From Planctomycetota bacterium (GTDB lineage: Bacteria > Planctomycetota > UBA1135 > UBA2386), in contig JACKIB010000044.1 in assembly GCA_020638695.1 (NCBI GenBank), forward strand, positions 1-15,603: 15,603 bases of DNA, in the 5' to 3' direction. Numbering within the stretch: position 1 is the stretch's first letter; the number at the start of each line of letters is the position of its first letter. Below are positions 1 through 7,416 of the stretch, in pieces. The translations under genes and the position numbers were made by a program. Below the pieces are notes generated by a model that saw only the letters and a program-made list of their open reading frames with translations, was not told where the DNA came from and ran no database searches.

Positions 1-656
1 TGCGCGGCAAGTTCCTGTTCGTGCTGACGGGTGGCCAGGTCGGCAACCACAACAAGACCCAAGCCCAGTACGTCGCACGGCGGGGAAACAAGGCAGTCCT
101 GTTCGTCGCACCGGACACCGATGAGTTGTCCGACGTCGTCGGGATCCCGAACCAGTTCGACGCCTCGACCGCGAACTCGGTCGTGTTCTACAACCTCCAA
201 CGCAAGCACGCTCACTTGGCGGCACACATCCGCGCGCGCGGGGGCATCGCTCGGGTGTGGTGCTCGAGTGCCAAGCGCGAAAGCGGAGCGGAGCTCGCCC
301 TGCTCCAGGCACTCGGCGTGAACTTCGCCGCCTTCTACGGTTTCCGCATCGCCCCGGACCGGGACACGATCCTGGCGTTCGAAGACGACAACGGCTGGCA
401 AGGCCACGGGCGTTCGTGGCGTGTCCCGATCGGGGCCTATTCCCACAAGGGTCGGGGCGGCCACGCCAAATTGCCATTCCCGAACGACCAGGTGCGAGCC
501 CTGTTCGTCCCGTTCGGACTGCGAGTCCAGGTGACGGACAACGACTCATTCAAGGGTAGACGGAGCGAGTGTGTTGGGCAGACGCTCATCAACATCGCGT
601 CGCTCAACCCCGAGCTCGCCGGCAAAGTGTCCTCCATCAGGGTGTGGCGGCAGTGA
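1..656 (+). CDS. PI-PLC-like phosphodiesterase with C-terminal beta/gamma-crystallin domain (3' part)
   Basis: Partial gene entering from the left edge; the frame is open from base 3 and ends at TGA 654-656, giving 217 visible residues. The opening RGKFLFVL, the segment VVFYNLQ near residue 60 and the strand-like pairs GGIARVW (80-86) and LGVNFAAFYGF (104-114) resemble the last strands of the TIM barrel in Ca2+-dependent phosphoinositide phospholipase C-like phosphodiesterases, where RGK-(F/V)-hydrophobic and a late R-V-W/T-D region recur. The catalytic histidines would lie upstream, outside the window. Residues about 122-217 look like two Greek-key motifs of a beta/gamma-crystallin domain: FEDDNGWQG then NDQVRA (161-166), and VTDNDSFKGR then AGKVSSIRV. 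This domain is clearer than the enzymatic assignment. Each copy of the usual Ca2+ motif (N/D-N/D-x-x-S/T-S) is only half kept. Probably exported, though the N-terminus is not visible. A glycerophosphodiesterase-like barrel is the alternative. Confidence 0.55.
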   Translation, partial: RGKFLFVLTGGQVGNHNKTQAQYVARRGNKAVLFVAPDTDELSDVVGIPNQFDASTANSVVFYNLQRKHAHLAAHIRARGGIARVWCSSAKRESGAELALLQALGVNFAAFYGFRIAPDRDTILAFEDDNGWQGHGRSWRVPIGAYSHKGRGGHAKLPFPNDQVRALFVPFGLRVQVTDNDSFKGRRSECVGQTLINIASLNPELAGKVSSIRVWRQ

Positions 657-893
657 CCGCGTTCCCACACCACTCAGCCCGCCACCACCCCCGCACCGAC
701 CAACCACAGCAGTGCGTTCCGCCACGATCCGGTAGTCCCCGGTCGAAGGTGTGCCGGCGCAGAAGGCGCACGAACGGCTCGACCGAGTTCGCCAACGGCA
801 CGCGGTCGTGGGATCGTAAGATCGACCCGATCGAGGCGCGGCGGCGCAAGCTGCGCACCGTCCGGTAGCTCTCGGCGAGACGACCGCTACCCC
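657..893. other. Convergent intergenic spacer
   Basis: This 237-base spacer separates two genes that converge. Small reading frames cross it on both strands, but none has a recognisable domain or a plausible start context. I see no strong hairpin followed by a T-run for either gene, so termination is not explained by an obvious intrinsic terminator. I can name no function for the spacer. Confidence 0.4.
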
Positions 894-3800
894 TCAGCGG
901 CCACTGGCGCGCTTGGCGAACGCGACCACGCGCTTGCCGAGCTCGTCCGGAGTCGTGCCGAGCGTCTTGGCCAGGTCCAGCTGGTCGAGCTTTCCAGTGT
1001 AGAACGCGCCGAGGTACTCGAGCAGCTGGCGGCGGTGCTTGCCGCCGTCGGCGGAATACAGGTAGTGGCAGATCGCGCTGGCCTGGCTGTAGAACATGTT
1101 CATCTGGCTCGCCAAGGACGACTTGCCGAGGCTCCAGCTGGTGCGCACCACCCCACACGAGCCGGGCCGAGGATCCAGGTGCCGGTGCATGCCGGCCTGG
1201 GACAGCGTCAGCAGGGCTTCCCAGTCGATCAGCTGGCGCTTCGACGCGTTGGCGACGATGTCGAGCGAGTGGCTGCCCGGCCGGGTGGCGCGGACTTCGC
1301 GTGCACCGAGGTCGAAGGTGAACTCCTCGAGCATCGACGCGAAGCCCTCGACGATCCAGTAGCCGGGGCACTGTGCGACCCGCACGATGTTGTAGTCGTC
1401 GAACAGCGGGCACTGCACGTCGACCCAGTAGTGGGTGAGTTCGTGCGCCAGCACGTCGAGCACCGACTCGAACGCGCCTTCTCCCGAGGGCAGGAACATG
1501 CGGGAGATCCGTTCCTGCGGGTCGTAGTGGCCCGACGTCCACACCACGTGTGCCCCGACACCGCGGCTCGCCGACAGCTGGATGTACTCCTTCTGCGACG
1601 CACACAGCAGGATCTTCATGCGCAGCGCCCGGGATCGCTTGCGCGTGCTGAACGCGAACATCTTCTCCAACGTGTCGCACAGCAGCTCGGACATCGCCAA
1701 GCAGCGGGCGATGCGGCCCGGGTTGACCATCGGGGTGATGATCAATACCCGGTTGCTCTGGATAGCCACCAGGTCCTTGCGCCAGCGCGCCATCTGCTTC
1801 GCCAGCTCGCGCAGCTCCGGACTCGGCACGAAATCGTTCTTGTTCTCCGGAATGCGGACCACCCCGAACTCGAGGTTGGCCGCGGCTTCCAGCAGCTCGA
1901 GCCACTCCGCGGCGGGGATCTTGTCGGCGCCCGGCACGCGGATCGGGTTCAGCTCCTGCACCAGCGCCGCAGCGCCCTTGTGCTTCGGCTCACGGTCGAG
2001 GAACCAGCGTGCCACCTGCACCTTGTCGCTCCGCGACAACTTGCCGAGGTGCGGCTCGATCAGCTTCCACACCTCCGCCACGCGGCCGGGTGCCCCGTCG
2101 AGCAGCGCACCCGCCAGCGCCACCCGGTCGACCGGCTCCTGCGTCGCGTCGAACCGGCGCAGCTTCGGCAGCACGCGGTCGAGCAGGCTGGGGTCGCGCT
2201 GCAGGATCACCGCGGTCGAGGCCAAAGCGTGGGCAAACGGCTGCTGGTCGACCAGGCGCTCGTAGACGTCCCAGTTCCGCTTGACGCTGTTGGAGTAGAG
2301 GTTGGCTTCCGCCTTGTGCAACTCTTCGACCTTGTTCGGGCGGACGCGGTGCTTGAGCGTCTCGATCCGCTTCAGGTTGCGCTTGAACTCGCTGATGTCG
2401 CTGCGCGTCGCGCCACGCTGCGTGATCTCGGCCATGTAGCGTTGGATGGTCGGCACGTCATTGGTCGCCAGCGACTTCTTGGCCAGCCGAATGAACTCGG
2501 TGTCCACCTGTGCCTCGATCCAAGCCGTCAGCCCTTGGGCCACCGCTTGCGGGGTGCCGCCCCAGTAGATCGGTTTCTGCTTGCCGTCGAGCAGCATGGT
2601 GACCGCCTTGCCCGGCAGATCGCGCTTGCTCGAGCCGCTGCCGAACGAGAACTTCGCGGAGTCGCGATCGCTGCCGCTGACCGTGACCGTGGTGCGCTTC
2701 TGCACCCCGGCATCGGTGATCATCACCGCACCGGAGTGCTTTCCCGTGCTCGGCAGCGGGCTGCTCGCCGGCTTGTGCGCGAGTCGGCTGCGCCAATCCC
2801 CGCCGCTGCGGTGGCGTAGCACGACCACTCGGTTCTCGGCCGGGGAGAGCAGCACTCCACCGGTCACCGGGATCGGGCGCTGCACCGTGTCGAGCTTGCT
2901 GCGCCACAACACGTTCCCCGTGCGGATGTCGAACCCCAGGTTGCCGAAGTAGACCGCGTCGGACGCGCCGCTCGGCGCGAACTTGATCGACAGCAGCTCC
3001 GGGTGGGACTTGCGATCGGCGAGAACGATCGTGTCCGTGTCCAGCAGGCCCGGGATTTGGCGGAACAACACTCCCTGACGCCCTTCGAGCCCGATCCACC
3101 ACGAGCGGTGGTTCAGCGGCAGCCAAGCGCAGCGGTATGCGCGCACGTTCAAGGTCTGGATCTCGAAGAGCCGCGCGCCGTTGCCGACGAACGTCCGGTT
3201 GCCGCCGACCGCCATCGGTAGTTCCTGCGCGGGGTCGGGCTCGAATGCACCGAGCTCGGTATTGCCACGGGCCTTGCCGTCGGCGCGAAGAAAGCCGCGC
3301 AAGTTCGTGTCGCCGTTGGATCGGCGGAACGTGAGCACCCGTTCGCCAGACAGACTCACGGCTCCGACCAACCCGTCTCCCGCGGCCCAGAGCGGCTTGG
3401 GCTGAGTCGGCCGCATGCGGAACAGCTTTCCCGCGGCGACGTACAGCTCGTCGCCGTGAAGCACGTGTCCCGACACCGGGTCCGAGAAGTTGAAGTGCTG
3501 GACGGGCTCGACCACCGGTCGCGACAGCCGCAACACACGGAGTGCCTGCGGGCCGGAGCGGACCACGATGATGTCGCCCCAGATCGCGGTGGCGAGCGGT
3601 AGCTCGGTGGCGAACGGCACGGGACGGCAGAACGGCTTGCCATCCTCCAGATCCAACAGGTGCAGGACGCGCTGTCCCTCGCGCTTCTCGCACAACAGGA
3701 CGACGTCGCGCCAGACTCGTGGTTCGCCCTCGAACGTGCTCCCCTCCGGCAGGGTGAACTCCCACGCCGTCGGCGGCTCGGTCAGGGCGGGCGCGGTGCG

Positions 3801-3953
3801 CGTGTGTCCGGTGCGCGCCGCGCAGCCGCCGGCGCAATACCAAGTGCCCGCGGGTGCGCTGGCGATCCCGGTGTCGGACTGACTGGTCAGCGGTGCGGCG
3901 AGCAGGGCGACCAGGGCATGGAGCAGCCGGGGGCGGCGGGGCGCTTCTTCCAT
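894..3953 (-). CDS. Secreted beta-propeller protein with gluzincin (HEXXH) metallopeptidase domain
   Basis: 1019 residues. A Sec signal peptide is visible: a charged start, then LLHALVALLAAPLTS. Residues about 60-420 contain repeated strand-turn-strand units, such as FDIRTGNVLW and VVVLRHRSG, resembling PQQ/quinoprotein-like beta-propeller blades. A helical, HEAT- or TPR-like stretch follows (about 480-730), then a peptidase domain (about 734-1019). That domain has H837-E-L-T-H841 and W-I-V-E869-G-F-A, matching the HEXXH plus downstream Glu zinc site of gluzincins (DUF1570 / peptidase MA-like group). With all three ligands and the catalytic Glu838 present it is predicted to be an active zinc protease outside the cytoplasm; the substrate is unknown. 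The start codon is ATG, preceded by a G-run rather than a normal ribosome site. It lies 56 bases downstream of ychF on the same strand and may be read with it, although a promoter-like pair also sits directly upstream. The propeller call is less certain than the protease call. Confidence 0.8.
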   Translation of the reverse strand: MEEAPRRPRLLHALVALLAAPLTSQSDTGIASAPAGTWYCAGGCAARTGHTRTAPALTEPPTAWEFTLPEGSTFEGEPRVWRDVVLLCEKREGQRVLHLLDLEDGKPFCRPVPFATELPLATAIWGDIIVVRSGPQALRVLRLSRPVVEPVQHFNFSDPVSGHVLHGDELYVAAGKLFRMRPTQPKPLWAAGDGLVGAVSLSGERVLTFRRSNGDTNLRGFLRADGKARGNTELGAFEPDPAQELPMAVGGNRTFVGNGARLFEIQTLNVRAYRCAWLPLNHRSWWIGLEGRQGVLFRQIPGLLDTDTIVLADRKSHPELLSIKFAPSGASDAVYFGNLGFDIRTGNVLWRSKLDTVQRPIPVTGGVLLSPAENRVVVLRHRSGGDWRSRLAHKPASSPLPSTGKHSGAVMITDAGVQKRTTVTVSGSDRDSAKFSFGSGSSKRDLPGKAVTMLLDGKQKPIYWGGTPQAVAQGLTAWIEAQVDTEFIRLAKKSLATNDVPTIQRYMAEITQRGATRSDISEFKRNLKRIETLKHRVRPNKVEELHKAEANLYSNSVKRNWDVYERLVDQQPFAHALASTAVILQRDPSLLDRVLPKLRRFDATQEPVDRVALAGALLDGAPGRVAEVWKLIEPHLGKLSRSDKVQVARWFLDREPKHKGAAALVQELNPIRVPGADKIPAAEWLELLEAAANLEFGVVRIPENKNDFVPSPELRELAKQMARWRKDLVAIQSNRVLIITPMVNPGRIARCLAMSELLCDTLEKMFAFSTRKRSRALRMKILLCASQKEYIQLSASRGVGAHVVWTSGHYDPQERISRMFLPSGEGAFESVLDVLAHELTHYWVDVQCPLFDDYNIVRVAQCPGYWIVEGFASMLEEFTFDLGAREVRATRPGSHSLDIVANASKRQLIDWEALLTLSQAGMHRHLDPRPGSCGVVRTSWSLGKSSLASQMNMFYSQASAICHYLYSADGGKHRRQLLEYLGAFYTGKLDQLDLAKTLGTTPDELGKRVVAFAKRASGR

Positions 3954-3960
3954 GCCCCCC

Positions 3961-3988
3961 AGGCTAACGGGTTACCGCACCACCTCAA
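3961..3988 (-). promoter_or_regulatory. Candidate promoter of the propeller-metallopeptidase gene
   Basis: Read on the minus strand, TTGAGG (3988-3983) and TAGCCT (3966-3961) are 16 bases apart. The second ends only 7 bases before the ATG at 3953. That geometry would start the mRNA at or next to the start codon, giving a leaderless transcript. The -35 matches the housekeeping consensus at 4 of 6 positions and the -10 at 3 of 6, including the key T-A and final T. It is a prediction by eye. Confidence 0.3.
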
Positions 3989-4009
3989 CCCCGACCGGAC
4001 GCGGCCGCG

Positions 4010-5098
4010 TCAGTTGCCGATCAGGAAGTGGCAGATGTCGCCGTCCCGCAGCTCGTAGCTCTTGCCTTCGAGTCGCAGCTTGCCAGCTTGCTTGATCGCC
4101 GACTCCGAGCCGAGCGCCACCAGGTCCTCGTAGCTGTAGACCTCGGCGCGGATGAACTTCTTTTCGAAGTCGGTGTGGATCACGCCGGCGCCCACCGGCG
4201 CGGTGTCGCCCTTGCGGATGGTCCACGCCCGCACCTCGGGCTCGCCCGCGGTGAAGTAGGTCTGCAACCCGAGCAGGTCGAATGCCGAGTGGATCAACCG
4301 GCTGAGCCCCGACTCGGTGAACTGCAGTTCCTCCATGAACACCGCACGCTCGTCGGCGTCCATGCGCACCAGCTCGGCTTCGAGGTCGCCGCACAGGTGG
4401 ATCACGCTGGCGTTGGTGCGGGACGCGTAGTCGCGCAGCTGCGCGACCTTGTCGCCGGTGCCGTGCGCGTCGTCGTCGCCGACGTTGGCGATGAACAGCA
4501 CCGGCTTGATGCTCAGCAGGAACAGCGGCTTGAGCAACGCCTTGTCCCGTTCCGAGAACTCCGCGGTGCGCAGGGGCCGGTGCTGTTCCAGAACCGCCTT
4601 CGCCTTCTCGAACACGGCCTGCTGTGCGAGCGCGTCCTTGTCGCCGACCCGCGCCTTCTTGGCGACGCGTTCCAGGTTGCGGGTCACCGTGCCGAGGTCG
4701 GTCTCGAGCAGCTCGAGTTCGATGATCTCCGTGTCCTCGGCCGGGTCACTGGATCCCGGTACGTTCTCGTTGGAGAAGCAGCGCACCACGTGCAGCAGGA
4801 TCTCGCTCTCCTTGATCGAGCCGAGGAAGGTGTTGCCCATCCCTTCCCCTTGCGACGCGCCGGCCACCAACCCGGGGATGTCGACCACCAGCATCTGCGC
4901 GGGGACGATCTTCTTGGTGGGAATGAACTCCGCGATCCGTTGCAGACGCGGGTCCGGTACGTCGACCGCGGCCTTCTTCGGCTCGATGGTGCTGAACGGG
5001 TGCGGTTGGCGGTCGGCCGGGTCGGTGCCGGTCAGGGCACCGTAGACGGTGGTCTTGCCGCTGTTGGGGAGACCGACGATGCCGCATGCGAGGCCCAT
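4010..5098 (-). CDS. ychF: YchF/OLA1-family ribosome-associated NTPase
   Basis: 362 residues, the normal length for this universally conserved P-loop family. The start (M-G-L-A-C-G-I-V-G-L-P-N) aligns with the usual YchF N-terminus. G1 is GLPNSGKTT (9-17), with S13 and T16 in place of the common NVGKS; G3 is DIPGL (73-77); a long coiled-coil-like helical insert spans about 125-195. The C-terminal TGS domain (about 280-362) includes the conserved F-T-A-G-E, A-W-T-I-R-K-G, AGVIHTDFEKKFIRAEV and D-G-D-I-C-H-F stretches. Family members bind the ribosome, hydrolyse ATP preferentially and influence stress responses. The specificity motif, normally N-x-x-E, reads N205-V-G-D208 here (see findings). 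It lies 45 bases downstream of the GT87 gene on the same strand, so it may be cotranscribed. No Shine-Dalgarno sequence precedes the ATG. Confidence 0.96.
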   Translation of the reverse strand: MGLACGIVGLPNSGKTTVYGALTGTDPADRQPHPFSTIEPKKAAVDVPDPRLQRIAEFIPTKKIVPAQMLVVDIPGLVAGASQGEGMGNTFLGSIKESEILLHVVRCFSNENVPGSSDPAEDTEIIELELLETDLGTVTRNLERVAKKARVGDKDALAQQAVFEKAKAVLEQHRPLRTAEFSERDKALLKPLFLLSIKPVLFIANVGDDDAHGTGDKVAQLRDYASRTNASVIHLCGDLEAELVRMDADERAVFMEELQFTESGLSRLIHSAFDLLGLQTYFTAGEPEVRAWTIRKGDTAPVGAGVIHTDFEKKFIRAEVYSYEDLVALGSESAIKQAGKLRLEGKSYELRDGDICHFLIGN

Positions 5099-5143
5099 GG
5101 GTTGGTGAAGTCGTCTGCTGGGGTTGGGGGGAAGGCGCGGAGG

Positions 5144-6433
5144 CTACCGGGGAGGCAGCGGCGTTGGAACCGTCGGGGTGGCGCCCGGGCGCCCGAGGTG
5201 GGCGAGGCAGATCGCCAACAGCCCCAGCGTGCCCAGCGTGGTGAAGTAGCTGCTCTGCTGCACGTTCTTGAACTCTTTGCCGACCACCTCCTCGCCGAGC
5301 ACGCACAGCAGGAAGTACCCGCCGCCGAACACCCAGGGCCAGCGCGCGCCGCGCGCCGCCAGGGCACCGAGCGAGAACAGCGCCGGGATCAGTGCGACGT
5401 GGTGCGCCTTCCACGAGATCGGCGAGAGCAGCAGCGATAGGGCGAGCACCGCGGCCAGGCTCCATGCCGTGCGCGATGCGGCTCCCGCGCGGATGCGCAG
5501 GAACGTGCCGACCAGCAGCAGCGCCGCGGCGCCGCGCGCGAACCATGCCACCGTGGGGGCGGCGAGGCCGAGTCCTGGCACGAACCAGGGCACCTGTTCG
5601 GCGAACTCCCGCGGCACCTCGCCGAGGGTGCGGGCCACCGCGCAGCGCAGGCACTGGTTCATCCAGCTGAACTCCGGAAAGCCGCGTTCCGGCGCCGCGA
5701 ACACGTCGGGACGCGTCCCGTAGTGGAACGAGCCCTCGAGCCACGCGATGAACGGTGACGGGTCGAAGTGCAGCAGCGCCAGCGCGACCACTACATAGCC
5801 CGCGGCGCACACGAGGCTCGAGATGGCGGCGCGCGTCGAGCCGACCAGCCACAGCAGCGGCACCACCAGCACTCCGACCGGCTTGGTCACCAGCGACAGT
5901 CCCAGCAGCAACCCGGCGCGCGTCGGGTGGCCGCCCCGTGCCGCGGTCCATGCACCGACCACCAGCCACAGGTTGATCAGGTTGCCGCCACCCCCGTGGG
6001 TATCGCGCAGGATGTAGCGCGAAGCGAGCAGTGCCGTGAACACCAGCGCGATGTGGAACCGCCGGGCATCCAGCGGCGGGACCGCGTGCCGCAGCCGGCA
6101 GGCCAGACTCCACAGGCACAACACCTGGGCGATGCCCCACGTGAACCGCGCCGCACGCTCCGGCAACAGCGCGAACGGCAGCACCAACAGGCCGAACGAG
6201 GGCGGGTAGGGGGGGTGGAGCGGTTTGCCTTCGAACGGTGCGTAGACGTCGAGGCCGTGCAGCAGGCGGCGACCGAACTCCAGGTGGTCGGTGATCACGC
6301 CGCGGTCGCGGAGCCCGGTCCGCCACACCAGGTAGGCGCCCAGCACACCCCATAGCCAGACCCACCGCGGTGAGTGCGGACGTGGTGTGTCGGAATGCCC
6401 CGTCGGGTGTGGATCGCGTCGTGAGTCAACCAC
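5144..6433 (-). CDS. GT87-family (DUF2029) polyprenol-phosphate-dependent membrane glycosyltransferase
   Basis: 429 residues with about eleven hydrophobic segments. It has the layout of GT-C fold alpha-mannosyltransferase-like enzymes (GT87/DUF2029), which move a sugar from a polyprenyl-phosphate donor onto an envelope glycan on the outer face of the inner membrane. Diagnostic pieces are TDHLEFG with D49 in the first extracytoplasmic loop (candidate catalytic acid), LDVYAPF (61-67), HPPYPPSFGLLVLPFALLP (73-91), GGGGNLINLWLVVGAW (147-162) followed by AGLLLGLSLVTKPVG (173-187), and LSPISWKAHHV (336-346). Donor and acceptor cannot be read from sequence. The start is taken as GTG at 6433; no in-frame ATG is usable before the first membrane segment, so the exact start is uncertain. 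It is divergent from the BtpA gene and heads the minus-strand group with ychF. Confidence 0.85.
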   Translation of the reverse strand: MVDSRRDPHPTGHSDTPRPHSPRWVWLWGVLGAYLVWRTGLRDRGVITDHLEFGRRLLHGLDVYAPFEGKPLHPPYPPSFGLLVLPFALLPERAARFTWGIAQVLCLWSLACRLRHAVPPLDARRFHIALVFTALLASRYILRDTHGGGGNLINLWLVVGAWTAARGGHPTRAGLLLGLSLVTKPVGVLVVPLLWLVGSTRAAISSLVCAAGYVVVALALLHFDPSPFIAWLEGSFHYGTRPDVFAAPERGFPEFSWMNQCLRCAVARTLGEVPREFAEQVPWFVPGLGLAAPTVAWFARGAAALLLVGTFLRIRAGAASRTAWSLAAVLALSLLLSPISWKAHHVALIPALFSLGALAARGARWPWVFGGGYFLLCVLGEEVVGKEFKNVQQSSYFTTLGTLGLLAICLAHLGRPGATPTVPTPLPPR

Positions 6434-6615
6434 CGTGATTCGGCGAGTATGGAGCTCTCGGCCAGCTTCCGAGTCCAGCGCCCGAGGAATGATGCGGGGT
6501 GGGGCACGGAAGTGGATGGCGATGCGGACTCAGCGGAGGGGTGCGCGCCGAATGCTCCGCGCGGCCCGCTGCCTGCTTGCAGCCGGGTCCCCGGCGTTGC
6601 AACATCGTCGAATCC
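6434..6615. promoter_or_regulatory. Divergent promoter region between GT87 and BtpA genes
   Basis: These 182 bases separate two divergently read genes, so promoters for both should lie here. A minus-strand CATACT (6451-6446) ends 12 bases before the GT87 GTG, and a plus-strand CAACAT (6600-6605) ends 10 bases before the BtpA ATG. The plus-strand box has TTGCAG 17 bases further upstream. All are weak matches. No operator-like palindrome stood out. Confidence 0.3.
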
Positions 6616-7383
6616 ATGGGCAAGACCCTGCTCGGTGTGGTCCACCTCGGCGCGCTGCCCTCGGCCGCGGGCTGCTGTGAGTTCGAAGACGTCGCCACCG
6701 CGGCGCTGCGGGACGCCGAGGCGCTGGTCGCGGGTGGGGTCGACGGGGTGATGGTCGAGAACTTCGGCGACGCACCGTTCCACAAGGGGACCCGGGACGA
6801 CCCGGTGCCTCCTGACGTCATCGCCGGGCTGGCCGTCGTCGCGGCGCGGATCCGCGGCGCGTTGCAGGTGGATGTCGCGGTGAACTGCCTGCGCAATGAC
6901 GCGGTCGCGGCGCTCGGAGTCGCAGCGGTGGTCGGGGCGCGGTGGATTCGAGTGAACGTGCTGACCGGCGCCTACATCACCGATCAAGGGCTGGTCGACG
7001 GTGATGCCGCGCGACTGCGGGCCTACCGCAACCAGATGCAGTGCGGCGTGCGGATCCTGGCCGACTTCCTGGTCAAGCACGCGGTGCCGCTCGGTGGCGT
7101 CGATCCGGCGGTCGCGGCGCGGGACCTGGCGGAGCGTTCCGGGGCGTCCGGCTTGGTGCTGTCGGGGCGCCGCACCGGCGAGCCGGTGGACGAGGGGCTG
7201 GTCGACGAGGTCCGCGCGGCGGTAGGCGCGTTCCCGATCTGGCTCGGCTCGGGGCTCACCGCGCAGAACGCCGATCGGTTGTGGTCGCGTTGCGATGGGG
7301 CGATCGTCGCCACGGCGCTGCAGACCGGGGGACGGATCGACGTCGGGCGGGTGCGCGAGCTGCGCGCGGCGCTGCGCGGCTGA
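6616..7383 (+). CDS. BtpA-family TIM-barrel protein (SgcQ-like)
   Basis: 255 residues from the ATG at 6616; a longer frame runs upstream to 6499, but family similarity begins only at MGKTLLGVVHLGALP. Family hallmarks in order: GVDGVMVENFGDAPF (41-55), an AVNCLRNDAVAAL segment (88-100), a GARWIRVNV strand (107-115), ADFLVKHAVPLG (149-160), GLVLSGRRTGEP (179-190) and the phosphate-site-like LGSGLTAQNA (210-219) leading to GAIVATALQTGGR (228-240). BtpA was named for stabilising photosystem I in cyanobacteria. Homologues such as E. coli SgcQ occur in non-phototrophs beside sugar genes, with no settled reaction. Nothing here suggests photosynthesis, so a sugar-phosphate-related role is the better guess. 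The following glycosyltransferase begins 33 bases downstream, probably in the same transcript. No Shine-Dalgarno sequence is seen. Confidence 0.88.
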   Translation: MGKTLLGVVHLGALPSAAGCCEFEDVATAALRDAEALVAGGVDGVMVENFGDAPFHKGTRDDPVPPDVIAGLAVVAARIRGALQVDVAVNCLRNDAVAALGVAAVVGARWIRVNVLTGAYITDQGLVDGDAARLRAYRNQMQCGVRILADFLVKHAVPLGGVDPAVAARDLAERSGASGLVLSGRRTGEPVDEGLVDEVRAAVGAFPIWLGSGLTAQNADRLWSRCDGAIVATALQTGGRIDVGRVRELRAALRG

Positions 7384-7416
7384 ACGCGGTCCGCCGCCGA
7401 TGCCGATGACACCCTC

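Noticed and set aside
657..893. Minus-strand translation with V-E-P-F-x-R-L-L-R, faintly like the C-terminal part of IS66-type transposases.
   Set aside because: The likeness covers under ten residues, the surrounding sequence does not continue it, and no inverted repeats or target duplication are seen.
1035..2819. 594-codon open frame on the plus strand, antisense to the propeller-metallopeptidase gene.
   Set aside because: It is rich in Arg, His, Leu and Gln with no domain, typical of the complementary frame of a G+C-rich gene. The minus-strand frame has a signal peptide and an HEXXH site.
3998..4011. Perfect 14-base palindrome GACGCGGCCGCGTC spanning the ychF stop codon.
   Set aside because: About one such palindrome is expected by chance in a window this size, more in G+C-rich DNA. 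The hairpin stem would be only five base pairs with no T-run.
4028..5440. 470-codon plus-strand frame across ychF and the end of the GT87 gene.
   Set aside because: Antisense shadow: it covers an unmistakable YchF and crosses a gene boundary on the other strand.
6499..6615. In-frame 39-residue N-terminal extension of the BtpA gene.
   Set aside because: The extension is Cys/Arg-rich, unlike any part of the family, and the ATG at 6616 starts exactly where family similarity begins.
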